55,371 nucleotides of DNA from Planctomycetota bacterium. GTDB lineage: Bacteria > Planctomycetota > Phycisphaerae > Phycisphaerales > Zrk34. The translations under genes and the position numbers were made by a program. The notes below the pieces were generated by a model. The model worked only from the letters and a program-made list of their open reading frames with translations. It had not been told where the DNA came from and did not search any database. Where the stretch lies: assembly GCA_016125255.1 (NCBI GenBank), contig WGMD01000031.1:1-55371 (forward strand), given 5' to 3'. Below are positions 1 through 9,206 of the stretch, piece after piece. Each line of letters starts with the position of its first letter. Within the stretch, counting starts at the first letter, position 1.

Positions 1-1
1 C

Positions 2-1102
2 GAACGCATCCGCGACAAGAAGCAGGCCACGGCACGCCAGGGCAAATACGTCGGCGGCGGCCCGATCCTCGGCCTGGACGTGGTGGACAGGAAGTACGTC
101 GTCAACCGCGAGGAAGCGAAGCTCGTCCGCGCCATCTTCGACCGCTTCGAGAAGCTCGAGTCCTGCCGCAAGGTCGCCGTCGCACTCAATGCCGAGGGCA
201 TCCGCACGAAGCTGCGACCGACCAAAAGCGGCAAGTCGCGTGGGGGCAAGCCCTGGAAACAACGGGGTGGTTACGAGCTGCTCACGAATCGCAAGTACAT
301 CGGACAGATCGTACACAAGGGCAAGGCCTACCCCGGCGAGCACGAGGCCATCGTGCCGACCGAGCAGTTCGAGCGGGTGCAGGCCCAGCTGCGGGCAAAC
401 AAGACCTACACGCACAAGCACCAGGTCAAGCGGTTTGTCCTTCTTCGGCGGATGATCCGCTGCGGGCACTGCGGCAGCCGCGTGCAGCCGAGTTGGACGA
501 CGAGGCACGGCCGCGAGTATCGCTACTACGCTTGCACGAAGAAGGTCAAGGAAGGTTATGGCCAGTGCCCGCTGCCGAACCTGCCCGCCGGTCAGATCGA
601 GACGGCGGTGGTCGACCAACTGCGGGCGCTGCTGCGCCACCCCGACGTGATCGCCAGGACGTACCGCGAGATCAGTAAGTCCGGTGGCACCGGGCCAGAC
701 AAGGCAACCCTCGACAAGTTGGACGAACTTCGCATGCGCCGCGAGCAGACGCAGAAGTCCATCCGGGCGGTGCTGAACGTCGCCGACCAGGACGATGGCT
801 TCATGGCCGACGAGCTTAAGCGGCTGAATACCGAGTTGAAGTCGCTGGACAAGACCATCCGCGACGCTGAAGCACAGGCCGCGCGAGGCGCGCCCATGGA
901 ACTGGACCGCGTTGGCGAGGCGCTCCGGGCCATCGATCCGATTTGGGATGTGCTCCTCCCCGAGGAGCAGCGGCGTATTGCACAGCTCCTGGTCGAAGAA
1001 ATCACCGTCAGCACCAGTGGCATCGACATCCGCTTCCGCACCAACGGCATCGAGCAAATCGTCGAAGAACTTCAACCGATCGAGGAACGTGCCCATGCAT
1101 GA
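2..1102 (+). CDS. large serine recombinase, 5'-truncated by the window edge
   Basis: The C-terminal part of a large serine recombinase, a DNA integrase/invertase. The frame is open from base 2, so the catalytic resolvase domain lies outside the window and the GTG at 80 is not the real start. About 366 residues are visible. They begin with the ERIRDK linker, continue with the recombinase domain and a zinc ribbon (CGHC near residue 155 and a second Cys pair about 35 residues on), and end in a charged coiled-coil-like stretch before the stop. This is the usual C-terminal order for the family. Its stop lies inside the start of the next gene (8-base overlap), so the two are translationally coupled. 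It probably mobilised the island at the left of the window. Family confident; activity unknown. Confidence 0.9.
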   Translation, partial: ERIRDKKQATARQGKYVGGGPILGLDVVDRKYVVNREEAKLVRAIFDRFEKLESCRKVAVALNAEGIRTKLRPTKSGKSRGGKPWKQRGGYELLTNRKYIGQIVHKGKAYPGEHEAIVPTEQFERVQAQLRANKTYTHKHQVKRFVLLRRMIRCGHCGSRVQPSWTTRHGREYRYYACTKKVKEGYGQCPLPNLPAGQIETAVVDQLRALLRHPDVIARTYREISKSGGTGPDKATLDKLDELRMRREQTQKSIRAVLNVADQDDGFMADELKRLNTELKSLDKTIRDAEAQAARGAPMELDRVGEALRAIDPIWDVLLPEEQRRIAQLLVEEITVSTSGIDIRFRTNGIEQIVEELQPIEERAHA

Positions 1103-1553
1103 CGCGACACTCAGCGAGAACCAGCAGAAGGAACGCTACCCCGGCCTGCGCGTCCGCCGCGACGGTGATGCCGTGGTGGTCCACATCCCCATGCGGCTGC
1201 GCCGGCGCAACGGACAATGCATGGTCCTAACCGAAGGCGAGGCCGCGCCTGTCTCAGCGGCGCAGCACGTCGAGGACACCAGCGGTGCCAACCACACGCT
1301 CGTCGAGGCCATCGCCAAGGGACACCGGTGGCAGGCCCAGGTCGAGTCGGGCGAGTACGCCAGCCTCGAAGACCTGGCACACGCCATGGGCTGCGACCGC
1401 ACCTACGTTGGCCGTATGTTGCGGCTGACCAGTCTCGCGCCGGACATCATTGAGGCGATCCTGTGTGGCGACGAGCCGGATGGCCTGAGCCTGGAGAAGC
1501 TACGGAAGAACCTGCCGGTGCGGTGGGACGAGCAGAGGACACATTGGGTCTAG
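1095..1553 (+). CDS. HTH accessory protein coupled to the serine recombinase
   Basis: A 152-residue protein. The ATG at 1095 is chosen because it overlaps the recombinase stop by 8 bases; longer upstream readings run inside the recombinase gene. The N-terminal half is basic with an RRR-like patch. Residues about 90-140 form a ParB/KorB-like helix-turn-helix (LEDLAHAMGCDRTYVGRMLR) followed by a segment rich in Leu and acidic residues. Small HTH proteins encoded directly after large serine recombinases are a recurrent arrangement in planctomycete islands. A role in directing or regulating recombination is inferred from position only. Confidence 0.75.
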   Translation: MHDATLSENQQKERYPGLRVRRDGDAVVVHIPMRLRRRNGQCMVLTEGEAAPVSAAQHVEDTSGANHTLVEAIAKGHRWQAQVESGEYASLEDLAHAMGCDRTYVGRMLRLTSLAPDIIEAILCGDEPDGLSLEKLRKNLPVRWDEQRTHWV

Positions 1554-1581
1554 ATGCCCGCGTCTGCATCAAAGTACTACA

Positions 1582-2547
1582 TCACACGACAAGTACACCC
1601 TTGGCAAGTCCGCGAAGCACATCCGAATACGATCTCATCCCGTCCGCATCAGGATAGACCTGCTGATGCGTGATTGCCTGTGGCAGTGGACAGATCCTCC
1701 TGCCTTGCCCTTCCTTCCTCAAGTCTCGGCGGACCGACTGCTTGTCGATGTGCAGACGGAAGGTCAATCCTATCGGCGGACGTGCGTTAGGCGGGATCGG
1801 CCTGGGGGGGCATAGTTTGAATGGGATCGATAGAATGCCCCTCACCTCTTCTGCAAGCAAGCTGCGTTCCCGACCCAATACGCTATCGTTGGCGACTCGA
1901 TGCGGCTGAGTACTTGGAAGTCGTCCCACGGCGAAGACCCCGTCTTGCGCAGCGATACGTGGGAAGCTGATCCCGCTCGCCACCGGGTCCCACACCTTAA
2001 CATCGCGCGTCTTCCATTTTCGCCACGGGGTACCCCCCGGAGTTGCGTTGAGGGCAGATGCTTGATCAACAAGAAGTGCAAACAGGCGTCCATCAACAGT
2101 GTCGCCGCTCTCCACGGCAAAGAAGATGGCCATCCACGCGTTCTTTGTAAAATCAATTAACCGAGTGGGTATCCCATGGTGCTGTAGATATGCCAGACGT
2201 GCTAGTGGCTCACTATACGGGGGATTGGTTAACTCTGTGATCCATTTCATACCGTCATCGAGGATGCGATCTTCGATAGTGTTCAGAAGCTTATCTGTAG
2301 GAATCGTCAGCCTGGAAACGTTACGCACCAGCGAGGACGTAAGCCCCCATGTCTGATCCGACTGGCCCCGCCAGAACACCTGAAGATTCCTGCCAGCAGC
2401 GTACTGCTCTACCTCCTGCACCGTGTTGAGAACCTCGCTCAACGATGACATGGTCGCTTCATGCACGGCATAGTGCTGGACAGCTTCAATCATTGGCGGC
2501 TCCAGTTGGTTGGCGAAATCCCTACATGCAGAAGATTGGAACAACAC
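1582..2547 (-). CDS. FRG domain-containing protein
   Basis: A 321-residue protein with an FRG domain: FWRGQ near residue 58, then the second block LQHHGIPTRLIDFTKN followed by an aromatic/small segment (AWMAIFFA). FRG domains occur in many mobile-island and defence-associated proteins, where a nucleotide-modifying or toxin-like activity is suspected but not settled. The start used is a GTG 3 bases after the stop of the upstream helicase-nuclease remnant. An internal ATG at 2493 (MIEAVQH) is an alternative. Same strand and near-contact spacing suggest a two-gene operon. The gene itself looks intact although its partner is broken. Confidence 0.75.
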   Translation of the reverse strand: MLFQSSACRDFANQLEPPMIEAVQHYAVHEATMSSLSEVLNTVQEVEQYAAGRNLQVFWRGQSDQTWGLTSSLVRNVSRLTIPTDKLLNTIEDRILDDGMKWITELTNPPYSEPLARLAYLQHHGIPTRLIDFTKNAWMAIFFAVESGDTVDGRLFALLVDQASALNATPGGTPWRKWKTRDVKVWDPVASGISFPRIAAQDGVFAVGRLPSTQPHRVANDSVLGRERSLLAEEVRGILSIPFKLCPPRPIPPNARPPIGLTFRLHIDKQSVRRDLRKEGQGRRICPLPQAITHQQVYPDADGMRSYSDVLRGLAKGVLVV

Positions 2548-2550
2548 CGA

Positions 2551-3931
2551 TCATTGCGCGGCTTCCGCATACGTAGGCGTACCGGGTAGTCGACTGAGAT
2601 CGGTTACCCCCGGTTCTGCAAGCCACCCAATGAATCCCTGTGCAGTTAGCCGGCCTGTAAGCACTCGCATCAAGCCTTCCATAAACACATGATGCTGAAC
2701 GAGAGTGATTGCTGGCGACGCAGCCGCCTTCTTCTTTGAATGTTCATCAAAATCAGGCTTACCCAGTGTCACGCGCCGAATTCCTGGATCGTAGTCTGCC
2801 GCCTTCTGCAATACAGCAAACGCTTCATCCTTCGTAATCAGAGGCGGCTTCTTGGTCACCGTCTTGCATTCGATGAGCAGAATCACCTTGCCGAGTTGAA
2901 GAAGAATGTCAGGGACATTCTGCCTCTTACCATCGTCCACTTGCTCAACCGACCAGTTCAGCTCCTCTTTCAGGAGCTCAAGAACGGCCTCCTCATATTC
3001 GGTTCCCAAGGCATTGTTGCACCTGGCAACCTTCTCCTCGACGCCGATCTCCTGCGCGAGTTGCTGGTGTACCCGATCATACTTGACAGAGCTAGCGATT
3101 ACGCTGTCAGATAACGCAGCCACAAGGGAATCCGCTCTCTCTTGGCCGCCCAAGAGCTTAACAAGGCGATCCCATGCCTTCAGGAGAGGCGCATTGCGCA
3201 TGAAGACCGATGACTCAGGCTTCATTCGGCCAGATGGCCACGGCAAGAAGCGGGCGGGCCGATCACCGATGAACTCTGGACAGGTCAGAGCCCAGTGAAT
3301 CAATCCGATCTCGTACTTCGGAAAGTCCTTGAGCAGCGGTTCCGAGTTGGTTGCCAGGAGGTCGACGAACTGCTTCGCAGTTTCAGGCAGCAGGCCTGAC
3401 AACGCAGTGGACTTGCCGCTGACGAAGCAGCGAGCCCAGCGTTTCCACCTCGGCTCCACGCCCGTCCTCGCCCAGGAGCTGCAACTCATCAGCGATCACG
3501 AGAGTCTTGGGCACCTTCAACCGGCCCGCCAAGACTAAACCCAGCGCCTTTTCGTAGGTCGAGACGAGAAGACGGCAGCTCACATCACCTTCTTCATGAT
3601 CACCGGTGCTGATGCCAACGGTGACTGTGCCTTGCCACCGTGCGGATGAGAATCGATCAGAGAAATCAGCATACTTCTGCTCGGCGAGCGCCTTGTGCGA
3701 TACGAGATACAAGGCATTCAAGTCGCAGGTCATTGCGTTGGCCAGGGCAAGTTCGCCGACCAACGTCTTGCCGGAGGAAGTCGGCGCACAGATCACCGCA
3801 CTCGTTCCGGTCGGCACGCCTGCCGCCACCGCCTTCTTCTGAATATCCGTCAGAGACTTGATGCCCCATTCTTCGAGGCAAGCCGCCAGGTCTGGAGTCA
3901 ATCCCAAGTTGGCGTCATCGGCTTTTGCCAT
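2551..3931 (-). pseudogene. SF2 helicase-nuclease, internally deleted and frameshifted
   Basis: Two overlapping minus-strand frames (3931 to 3383 and 3489 to 2551) look like the two ends of one protein. The N-terminal part has an SF2 helicase start: Q-motif-like residues near 28-35, Walker A APTSSGKT at 49-56, a Ski2-like STYEKALG block, and a DELQ box at 148-151, after which the frame soon stops. The downstream frame has no helicase motifs but ends in a PD-(D/E)XK-like nuclease signature (PDILLQL, then IECKTVTKK; D194, E207, K209 of that frame). The conserved helicase motifs IV-VI are absent, so a deletion plus frameshift near 3383-3489 is inferred. It is followed 3 bases later by the FRG gene. 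Two independent small genes are possible but less likely. Confidence 0.7.
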
Positions 3932-4351
3932 CGGTTCTGAGCCTATAAGCAGGTCAAACTCAAGGATGCTCAGGGATCACCCCCGAGTCCATCGACGGCA
4001 GCATGCCACTCAAGCCCAATTGCGTCAAGGAATAACCCGCAGCACGAAGGCGTCCAACACGGCCGTCCTCGCCCATTTGCTGGCTCAGTGGATGTGCCGC
4101 GACATCTTCTTTGTCACCGGTGACATCGCCCAAGCCTCCTTCGGCCGTCTCCTCCACTCCCGCCGCCGAAGCAGTGCCATTCCAGTGCCAAACGCCTTGT
4201 GGTGACAGTCATGTGATGATCATGTGAGCGCTTTTTGGCACTGCAAACGTCACGAGACGGGGGTTGTATCCGGTCGCATGCAGGCAAAGTCGGCGGCAAC
4301 TCGCACCTATGGTGATTTGGCGTAAGCACCTGTTTTGAAGCGGGTTGTCTC

Positions 4352-4382
4352 TTACGTGACGGGGTTGGACCCCGTCACGTAA
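4352..4382. repeat. 13-bp perfect hairpin, TTACGTGACGGGG
   Basis: Arms at 4352-4364 and 4370-4382 are perfect reverse complements around a 5-base loop. One arm word (CCCCGTCACGT) recurs once more at about 4435. No long T tract follows, so a protein-binding or recombination role is as likely as termination. Confidence 0.6.
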
Positions 4383-4504
4383 ATTAGAGACTTTGAGACG
4401 ATCTCGGCCCCCGGATGGCGGTTTTCAGGCGCTACCCCGTCACGTGGTTGGCCGGCGCTTGACGGGCGACGGATCGCGAAAACCCTTTGTTTACTGGCCG
4501 AAAT

Positions 4505-4542
4505 GCACAAGGCCCGCCGTCATTCGACGGCGGGCCTTGTGC
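4505..4542. terminator. 16-bp hairpin downstream of tRNA-Ala
   Basis: Perfect 16-bp inverted repeat (4505-4520 with 4527-4542) and a 6-base loop. It lies 33 bases past the 3' end of the minus-strand tRNA-Ala and probably terminates its transcript. The T run on the minus side is weak (ATTTC). Confidence 0.55.
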
Positions 4543-4574
4543 TGGATCGAGACGGGTTGAGCAACCCGTTTGAA

Positions 4575-4647
4575 TGGAGCGGACCGGGATCGAACCGGCA
4601 ACCCCTAGCTTGCAAAGCTAGTGCTCTCCCAATTGAGCTACCGCCCC
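4575..4647 (-). tRNA. tRNA-Ala (anticodon TGC)
   Basis: The minus strand folds as a full cloverleaf. The acceptor stem GGGGCGG pairs with CCGCTCC, the D arm starts GCTCAATTGGGAGAGC, and the anticodon stem-loop has the 7-base loop TTTGCAA (anticodon TGC). The T arm contains GGTTCGATCC. No encoded CCA follows. It separates the left island from ordinary chromosomal genes, and tRNA genes are common integration points. Confidence 0.95.
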
Positions 4648-4799
4648 GTAGAGGGGGACATTATACCCGCCCCGCGCGGGATTTGCGTCCGTCGCCCCGG
4701 CCCCCGGTCTCCGGCCCCGTGCCGACGGACGAAAAAATATTTTGATGGCATGTCCGGATTCGCCCGGCTGGGAGGATCATACTTGTAGCGAGGCAGTGA

Positions 4800-5342
4800 A
4801 TGAGTGTTGACCATCCCACCATCGTCCGTGTGCTCCTGCGGGATCGTGCCCGGCTCTTCGCCTACATCTGGGCGATCGTCCGCGATGTGCACATGGCGGA
4901 GGACGTGCTTCAGGAAGTCTCGCTGCTGGCGGTCGACAAGTCGGCGACGATCCATGATGAAGCGGCGCTGCCGGCGTGGTTGCGGTCGACGGCCCGGTTC
5001 CGGGCGATGCATGCCGTGCAAAACGCCCGGCGGGGGCCCGTCGCGCTCGATGAACATCTGCTGGACATGCTCGACACGCATTGGGCGCAGACCGATCGTG
5101 TTTCATCCTTCGACATGCTCGAATCACTGCGGCGGTGTCTGTCCGAGTTGACGCCGCGGGCGCGCGAGATGGTGCGGATGCGCTATGTCGACGCCCTGAG
5201 CGGTCAGGCCATTGCGTCCAAATCCGACTGCAAGATCGATTCGGTCTACAAGTCGCTGAGCCGCATCCACCGGGCGCTGGCCGAGTGCATGCAGCGCCAC
5301 GGCGTCGGACCGGCGACGGATACCGGGGGTTCGCAGTCATGA
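4800..5342 (+). CDS. ECF-type RNA polymerase sigma factor
   Basis: A 180-residue sigma-70 family protein of the Rhodopirellula/Verrucomicrobium ECF type. Region 2 is seen at about residues 10-50 (FAYIWAIVRDVHMAEDVLQEV, the usual LxxDAEDxxQE pattern in variant form). Region 4 is at about 110-165 (LTPRAREMVRMRYVD, then a helix-turn-helix SGQAIASKSDCKIDSVYKSLSRI). The ATG at 4800 fits the usual length. Its stop overlaps the next start as ATGA. The gene order sigma, FecR-like regulator, surface protein is typical of planctomycete cell-surface signalling operons, so it probably directs transcription of this operon and related genes. Target promoters are not identified here. Confidence 0.92.
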   Translation: MSVDHPTIVRVLLRDRARLFAYIWAIVRDVHMAEDVLQEVSLLAVDKSATIHDEAALPAWLRSTARFRAMHAVQNARRGPVALDEHLLDMLDTHWAQTDRVSSFDMLESLRRCLSELTPRAREMVRMRYVDALSGQAIASKSDCKIDSVYKSLSRIHRALAECMQRHGVGPATDTGGSQS

Positions 5343-6787
5343 CCGACGCACGCGAAATCACCACGCCTGACGCCGCCGCCGATCGCTTCGCCGAACTGGC
5401 GGCACGCTATTTCGACAATCAGCTTGACGACGCGGGGCTTGAGGAGTTCCGGCGGCTCATGGAGACGCCGGCCCACCGCGATCTGTTCGTGAGTCTGTGC
5501 ATTCAGGCGCGGCTGGTGAATGAGGCCTTCACGCCGCAGCTCAACGATGACGCGGAGATTCGCGAAGTCGTGCCGACCGGGCGATGGCGCCTCGGGCGGG
5601 TCGGATGGCTGTCCGTCGCGGCGGCGATCGTGCTGATGGCGAGCGTGCTGATCATCATGCAGCGGAGCGCCTCGCGCGATGAATCGAGCCAACCGGTCAA
5701 GGCCGGCGCGATGGCGATGATCACGGACCTGAGCGAAGCGCAGTGGGACCAGAAGCAGGGGGCGGTGACGCTCGGGGCGGATCTTCCGCGCGGCCCGCTG
5801 AATCTTCTGGCCGGGCGGGCCCAGATCATGATGCACAGCGGCGCGGTCGTTGACATGATCGGCCCGTGCAGTTTCGAACTGACCAGCGAGAATCGCGGCC
5901 TGCTGCATTCGGGCCGCATCACCGCGCATGTGCCGACCCGGGCTCACGGATTCACCGTCGATGCCCCCGACCTGCGCGTCGTCGACCTCGGCACCGAGTT
6001 CGGCATCATCGCCGACAAGGGCCGCCCCACGCAGGTGCATGTGTTCCTCGGCCGCGTGATGGTCGATTTTCTGAATACCGCGTCCGTCGAGCCGCTGCCC
6101 GTGCAGCTTGTCGCTCATCAGTCGTTGACATTTGACGCCGATCACCGCGATGTGCGGATGGCGCCGGCGGCGCCGTGGCGATTCGTCACGCATTGGCGGC
6201 CCGTTACGCCGCGGACGATGGCGACGGCCGACGGTTCATCGCTGACATTCGTCGCCGCACAGGTCGACCGGTCCGACACGCCGCTGGCCGACGGGTGCAA
6301 CACGTTCCCGGCGCTCGGCGACGATCGATTCGTGCTTCCGGCGGGCGCTCCGCCGTTCGAGTCGAATGCGATGTGGAACTATCGCGAAGACTTCGGTCAG
6401 ATGGGGGACCTGATGCCGGGCGTGCTGCATGGATGGAGCAAGACGGGGACGCTGATGCAGTTGACCACGCGCCAGCCCGTCGCGGCGGGGCGCTACGAGG
6501 TCTATGTCGTGTACATGCACCGGGTGGCCGACGCGAACGTCGACGACCCCGGCGGCGTGTCGGCGGCGCTCGACGGGCACCCGCTGATGCCGTTCGATCA
6601 ACGCAACGGCCGGCTGATCGCGCAGGTCGGCGATTGGGCCTGGTTCGCGGGACGGTTGGGCGAAGTCGAAGGAGATGAACTGCTCATCGACGTCGGCCGC
6701 TCGCACTCAGGCAAGGGCGATCGCACGGTCTATGCCGGGTTGGCGTACCGCGCGATCGAGAATGAGAACACGCAACCCACTCAATGA
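5339..6787 (+). CDS. FecR-domain membrane regulator
   Basis: A 482-residue protein starting at the ATG of an ATGA overlap with the sigma gene. Residues 1-75 resemble a cytoplasmic anti-sigma N-terminus (FDNQLDDAGLEEFRRLM). A single membrane helix lies at about 88-108 (WLSVAAAIVLMASVLIIMQ). It is followed by a FecR domain with the typical VVDLGTEFGI block and a following VHVFLGRVMVDF. The C-terminal 200 residues are a beta-rich extracytoplasmic part of unknown type, plausibly carbohydrate-binding. It probably senses an outside signal and controls the upstream sigma factor. The family is clear; ligand and mechanism are inferred. Confidence 0.85.
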   Translation: MTDAREITTPDAAADRFAELAARYFDNQLDDAGLEEFRRLMETPAHRDLFVSLCIQARLVNEAFTPQLNDDAEIREVVPTGRWRLGRVGWLSVAAAIVLMASVLIIMQRSASRDESSQPVKAGAMAMITDLSEAQWDQKQGAVTLGADLPRGPLNLLAGRAQIMMHSGAVVDMIGPCSFELTSENRGLLHSGRITAHVPTRAHGFTVDAPDLRVVDLGTEFGIIADKGRPTQVHVFLGRVMVDFLNTASVEPLPVQLVAHQSLTFDADHRDVRMAPAAPWRFVTHWRPVTPRTMATADGSSLTFVAAQVDRSDTPLADGCNTFPALGDDRFVLPAGAPPFESNAMWNYREDFGQMGDLMPGVLHGWSKTGTLMQLTTRQPVAAGRYEVYVVYMHRVADANVDDPGGVSAALDGHPLMPFDQRNGRLIAQVGDWAWFAGRLGEVEGDELLIDVGRSHSGKGDRTVYAGLAYRAIENENTQPTQ

Positions 6788-6805
6788 AGCAAGGAGATGA
6801 GACCC

Positions 6806-8122
6806 ATGCTCAAGTACACACTGACGATGCTGCTGGCCCTGGCGATTGCGCCCGTGACGTTCGCGTCGCTGACGTCGACCATTGATCCGGTCGGCGGCGA
6901 ACAGGACGGCGTCGAGGTCGATCCGGAGACGGTCCTCACGGCGGGCACGATGAAACTCAAGGATTTTCAGGCGTACATCAACGCCATCAACAGCACCGCC
7001 GATGCGGGCGTGTTCGACATGAACGGCACCGGCGGCGGCGCGGCCGTCACCGAGGCGGGCACGACCTTCTCCGTGCTTTCGACCGCCACGGTCCGCACCA
7101 ATCGCACCGATCAGCCGGCCGTACTCGCCACCAGCGAGACGCATCACGGGTTTCAGGAAAGCGACGCTACATGGACCTTCACCGCGCCGGCCAATCGCCG
7201 CGTGACGCACTTCGGCCTCGTCGCCATCGACTGGGTCAATGCCGATACAGGCATGACCCTGACGGCGCACTTTTCCGATGGGTCGACGGCTGTTCGGACT
7301 TTCGATGATGCGCCGTCGAATCAGGACGCCTGGCTCGGATTCGTCGCGCCCGATTTCGAATCGATCACCAGCGTGAGCGTCGATGTCGAAGACGGCGGCA
7401 ACTGGACCGCCTTCGATGACATGGCCTTCGTCATGCAGCCCAAGTCCGCCACCACGTGGGTCTACAACCAGAACGCCCGCATCGGCGCCGGCGGCACCGC
7501 GGTCAGCACCGATGGATGGACCGGCTCGGATCTGACCAACTGGGTGACAACGAACTACCCCGGCGGTCAGTACCTCCGCAACGCCAACGACGGCGACGAC
7601 ACCATCACGCGCACCAACGACAGCGAATTCTCCTACGCCATTCCCGACATCGCCCAGGAAGTCTCCTTCGCCTTCGACGCCCGCGTCATCGGCAACAACG
7701 GCAGCGCCGCGTTCTTTCAGACCGGGCTCGTCGACGGCACTTCGCTCAAGCTCGGCGTCGGCGTCGATTTCAGCAATTCCAACAAGTACTTCATCATCAC
7801 TTCCGACGGCGTGCGACATAACAGCGGCGTGAACGTCGCGATCGGCGACATCGTCCAGCAGTTCCAGCTTGTCATCGACACGCTCGCTCTCGCCGGTCAC
7901 GGGTCCGGTACGCTCTATGTCGACGGCGTCGCGGTCCTCTCCGGGATCGACATGGGGCTCAACACGTTCAACCTCAGCGATCTTGACGGCCTGTACATGC
8001 GATCCTCCAATCGCTTCACCGGTCCCGGCACGTTCGTCATCACCGCCGCGATCCCCGCGCCCGCCGCGCTGCCGGCGGGGTTGGCGATGATGGGATTGAT
8101 CATGGTGCGTCGCCGCAAATGA
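6806..8122 (+). CDS. secreted protein with VPLPA/PEP-CTERM-like sorting tail
   Basis: A 438-residue exported protein. The ATG at 6806 has AAGGAG 9 bases upstream; an ATG at 6797 touches that Shine-Dalgarno and is less likely. It opens with a signal peptide ([20 protein letters not shown]). The middle is beta-rich with many Asp, Thr and Gly residues and no enzyme motif I recognise. The end, [10 protein letters not shown] then a hydrophobic stretch and RRRK, matches the tripartite VPLPA/PEP-CTERM pattern handled by exosortases. No exosortase is encoded in the window. It lies in the sigma/FecR operon and is the likely surface output of that system. Confidence 0.8.
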   Translation: MLKYTLTMLLALAIAPVTFASLTSTIDPVGGEQDGVEVDPETVLTAGTMKLKDFQAYINAINSTADAGVFDMNGTGGGAAVTEAGTTFSVLSTATVRTNRTDQPAVLATSETHHGFQESDATWTFTAPANRRVTHFGLVAIDWVNADTGMTLTAHFSDGSTAVRTFDDAPSNQDAWLGFVAPDFESITSVSVDVEDGGNWTAFDDMAFVMQPKSATTWVYNQNARIGAGGTAVSTDGWTGSDLTNWVTTNYPGGQYLRNANDGDDTITRTNDSEFSYAIPDIAQEVSFAFDARVIGNNGSAAFFQTGLVDGTSLKLGVGVDFSNSNKYFIITSDGVRHNSGVNVAIGDIVQQFQLVIDTLALAGHGSGTLYVDGVAVLSGIDMGLNTFNLSDLDGLYMRSSNRFTGPGTFVITAAIPAPAALPAGLAMMGLIMVRRRK

Positions 8123-8898
8123 AACCCCTCGCGCTTCATCACGATTTCCATGTCCCGCTGAGGCGGGGTGACTTCAGTCACCCCGCCGCGCCAAACGCAT
8201 GGCGCGCCTTCACCTTGATCGAACTGCTCGTCGTCGTGAGCATCATCGCGCTGCTGATTTCGATTCTTCTGCCGGCGATGAGCCGGGCGCGCGAGATCGC
8301 CAGGCGCACGGTGTGTCTGTCCAACGAGCATCAGATCGCCGTCGGCGCCGTCTCCGCCGCCACGGATCGCAGCGGCAAATTCCTTCCCTGCCGGCAGAAC
8401 GTCGGCGGCAACGACTGGTACGTGCAGTTGATTTTGAATGACGACGCATGGAAGCCGTACAAATCCTACGGGATCGATGAGGACAACTGGGCCTGCCCCG
8501 GGCGCGAGACCAAACCGTCCATCGGCATCAGCGCCGTCGATGGCAAGTCGGTGATGAGCATCGGCTACGCCTATCTCGGGGGGATCACGACGTGGATCGA
8601 CCATGCGAGCGTGGCGCATCCGGGCCGCAGTCCCGTCAATCTCAGCACGATGAAGTCGGACTGGGTGCTCATCGTCGATCGGATGCACCGCATGAACGGC
8701 TTGTGGCTCGATCCGGGCTGGGGGCCGTCGTCGCACGCCCTCAATGACAAGGGCGTGCCCGAAGGGGGCAACCACATGTACGCCGACGGGTCCGGGCGGT
8801 GGATCGACTTCAAGGAGACGCTGCGGCTGCACACCTGGTGGCCGGTCATCCGCGAGCTTTACTGGTATCAGAATGACATCGGCACGTTTCCGCGCTGA
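8119..8898 (+). CDS. pseudopilin-like protein with type IV prepilin N-terminus
   Basis: A 259-residue protein with the prepilin cleavage/methylation motif [20 protein letters not shown] and a C-terminal [12 protein letters not shown] block, as in the large planctomycete group of pseudopilin-like (H-X9-DG/DUF1559-like) proteins. The start overlaps the preceding stop as ATGA. The leader before the cleavage site is unusually long (about 31 residues). It is encoded by DNA containing an 11-bp hairpin, so a repeat appears to have been captured in the leader. It completes the sigma, FecR, CTERM operon. Such proteins are probably periplasmic or surface-located; their exact role is not established. 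Confidence 0.82.
   Translation: MKPLALHHDFHVPLRRGDFSHPAAPNAWRAFTLIELLVVVSIIALLISILLPAMSRAREIARRTVCLSNEHQIAVGAVSAATDRSGKFLPCRQNVGGNDWYVQLILNDDAWKPYKSYGIDEDNWACPGRETKPSIGISAVDGKSVMSIGYAYLGGITTWIDHASVAHPGRSPVNLSTMKSDWVLIVDRMHRMNGLWLDPGWGPSSHALNDKGVPEGGNHMYADGSGRWIDFKETLRLHTWWPVIRELYWYQNDIGTFPR
8162..8187. repeat. hairpin GGCGGGGTGAC/GTCACCCCGCC inside a coding leader
   Basis: Perfect 11-bp stem (8162-8172, 8177-8187) with TTCA loop, inside the leader codons of the pseudopilin-like gene and about 40 bases after the stop of the CTERM protein gene. It looks like an intergenic hairpin that now lies in a reading frame. It could also attenuate transcription between the two genes. Confidence 0.6.
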
Positions 8899-8909
8899 CG
8901 TCTAAGAAG

Positions 8910-9206
8910 TCACTTCTTCCCGTCCTGATCGCAACCGCATCCGCCCGTTTCGCCCTTGCCTTGTTTGCACGCCTTGATGATCGCCTGCACGAGCGCTTCG
9001 GGCATATGGCAGCACGGCTCGGGCTTCTCGGTGCTGTCTTTCAACGCCGCCCGGCTCACCTCGATCGTCCGGCGGTACTCGTTGACGTAGTCCATGCACG
9101 GCGGACAGAGCTTCAAATGCGTCTCAAACGACTTTCTCTGCTCCTCCGGCAATTCGCCGTCGAGATAGTCGATGAGGAAATCGATGCATTTCTGACAATT
9201 GATCAC
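8910..9206 (-). CDS. zinc-finger anti-sigma factor
   Basis: A 98-residue soluble protein with the anti-sigma zinc (ZAS/zf-HC2) pattern. Cys residues in NCQKC at the N-terminus are followed about 25 residues later by a His and a CPPC pair (HLKLCPPC), with the helix FLIDYLDGELPEEQRK between. The C-terminus adds CC and CGC clusters, which may bind metal or respond to redox. No membrane helix is present. The start overlaps the stop of the upstream ECF sigma gene (ATGA type), so the two are co-translated. It most likely holds that sigma factor inactive until a stress signal. Confidence 0.85.
   Translation of the reverse strand: MINCQKCIDFLIDYLDGELPEEQRKSFETHLKLCPPCMDYVNEYRRTIEVSRAALKDSTEKPEPCCHMPEALVQAIIKACKQGKGETGGCGCDQDGKK

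Larger units (their letters stand above)
3932..4574. other. intergenic island edge with hairpins, no convincing gene
   Basis: About 640 bases between the helicase remnant and tRNA-Ala. Short open frames on both strands (for example 3960-4157 minus) have no recognisable domain and no good ribosome binding site. The segment carries two strong perfect hairpins (listed separately) and a third copy of the CCCCGTCACGT word at about 4435. It may be decayed mobile-element DNA or an attachment region. I see no tRNA-Ala fragment duplicated here. Confidence 0.5.

Noticed and set aside
3960-4329. Two short minus-strand frames upstream of the helicase remnant
   Set aside because: No domain, no ribosome binding site and biased composition. 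Treated as possible debris, not genes.
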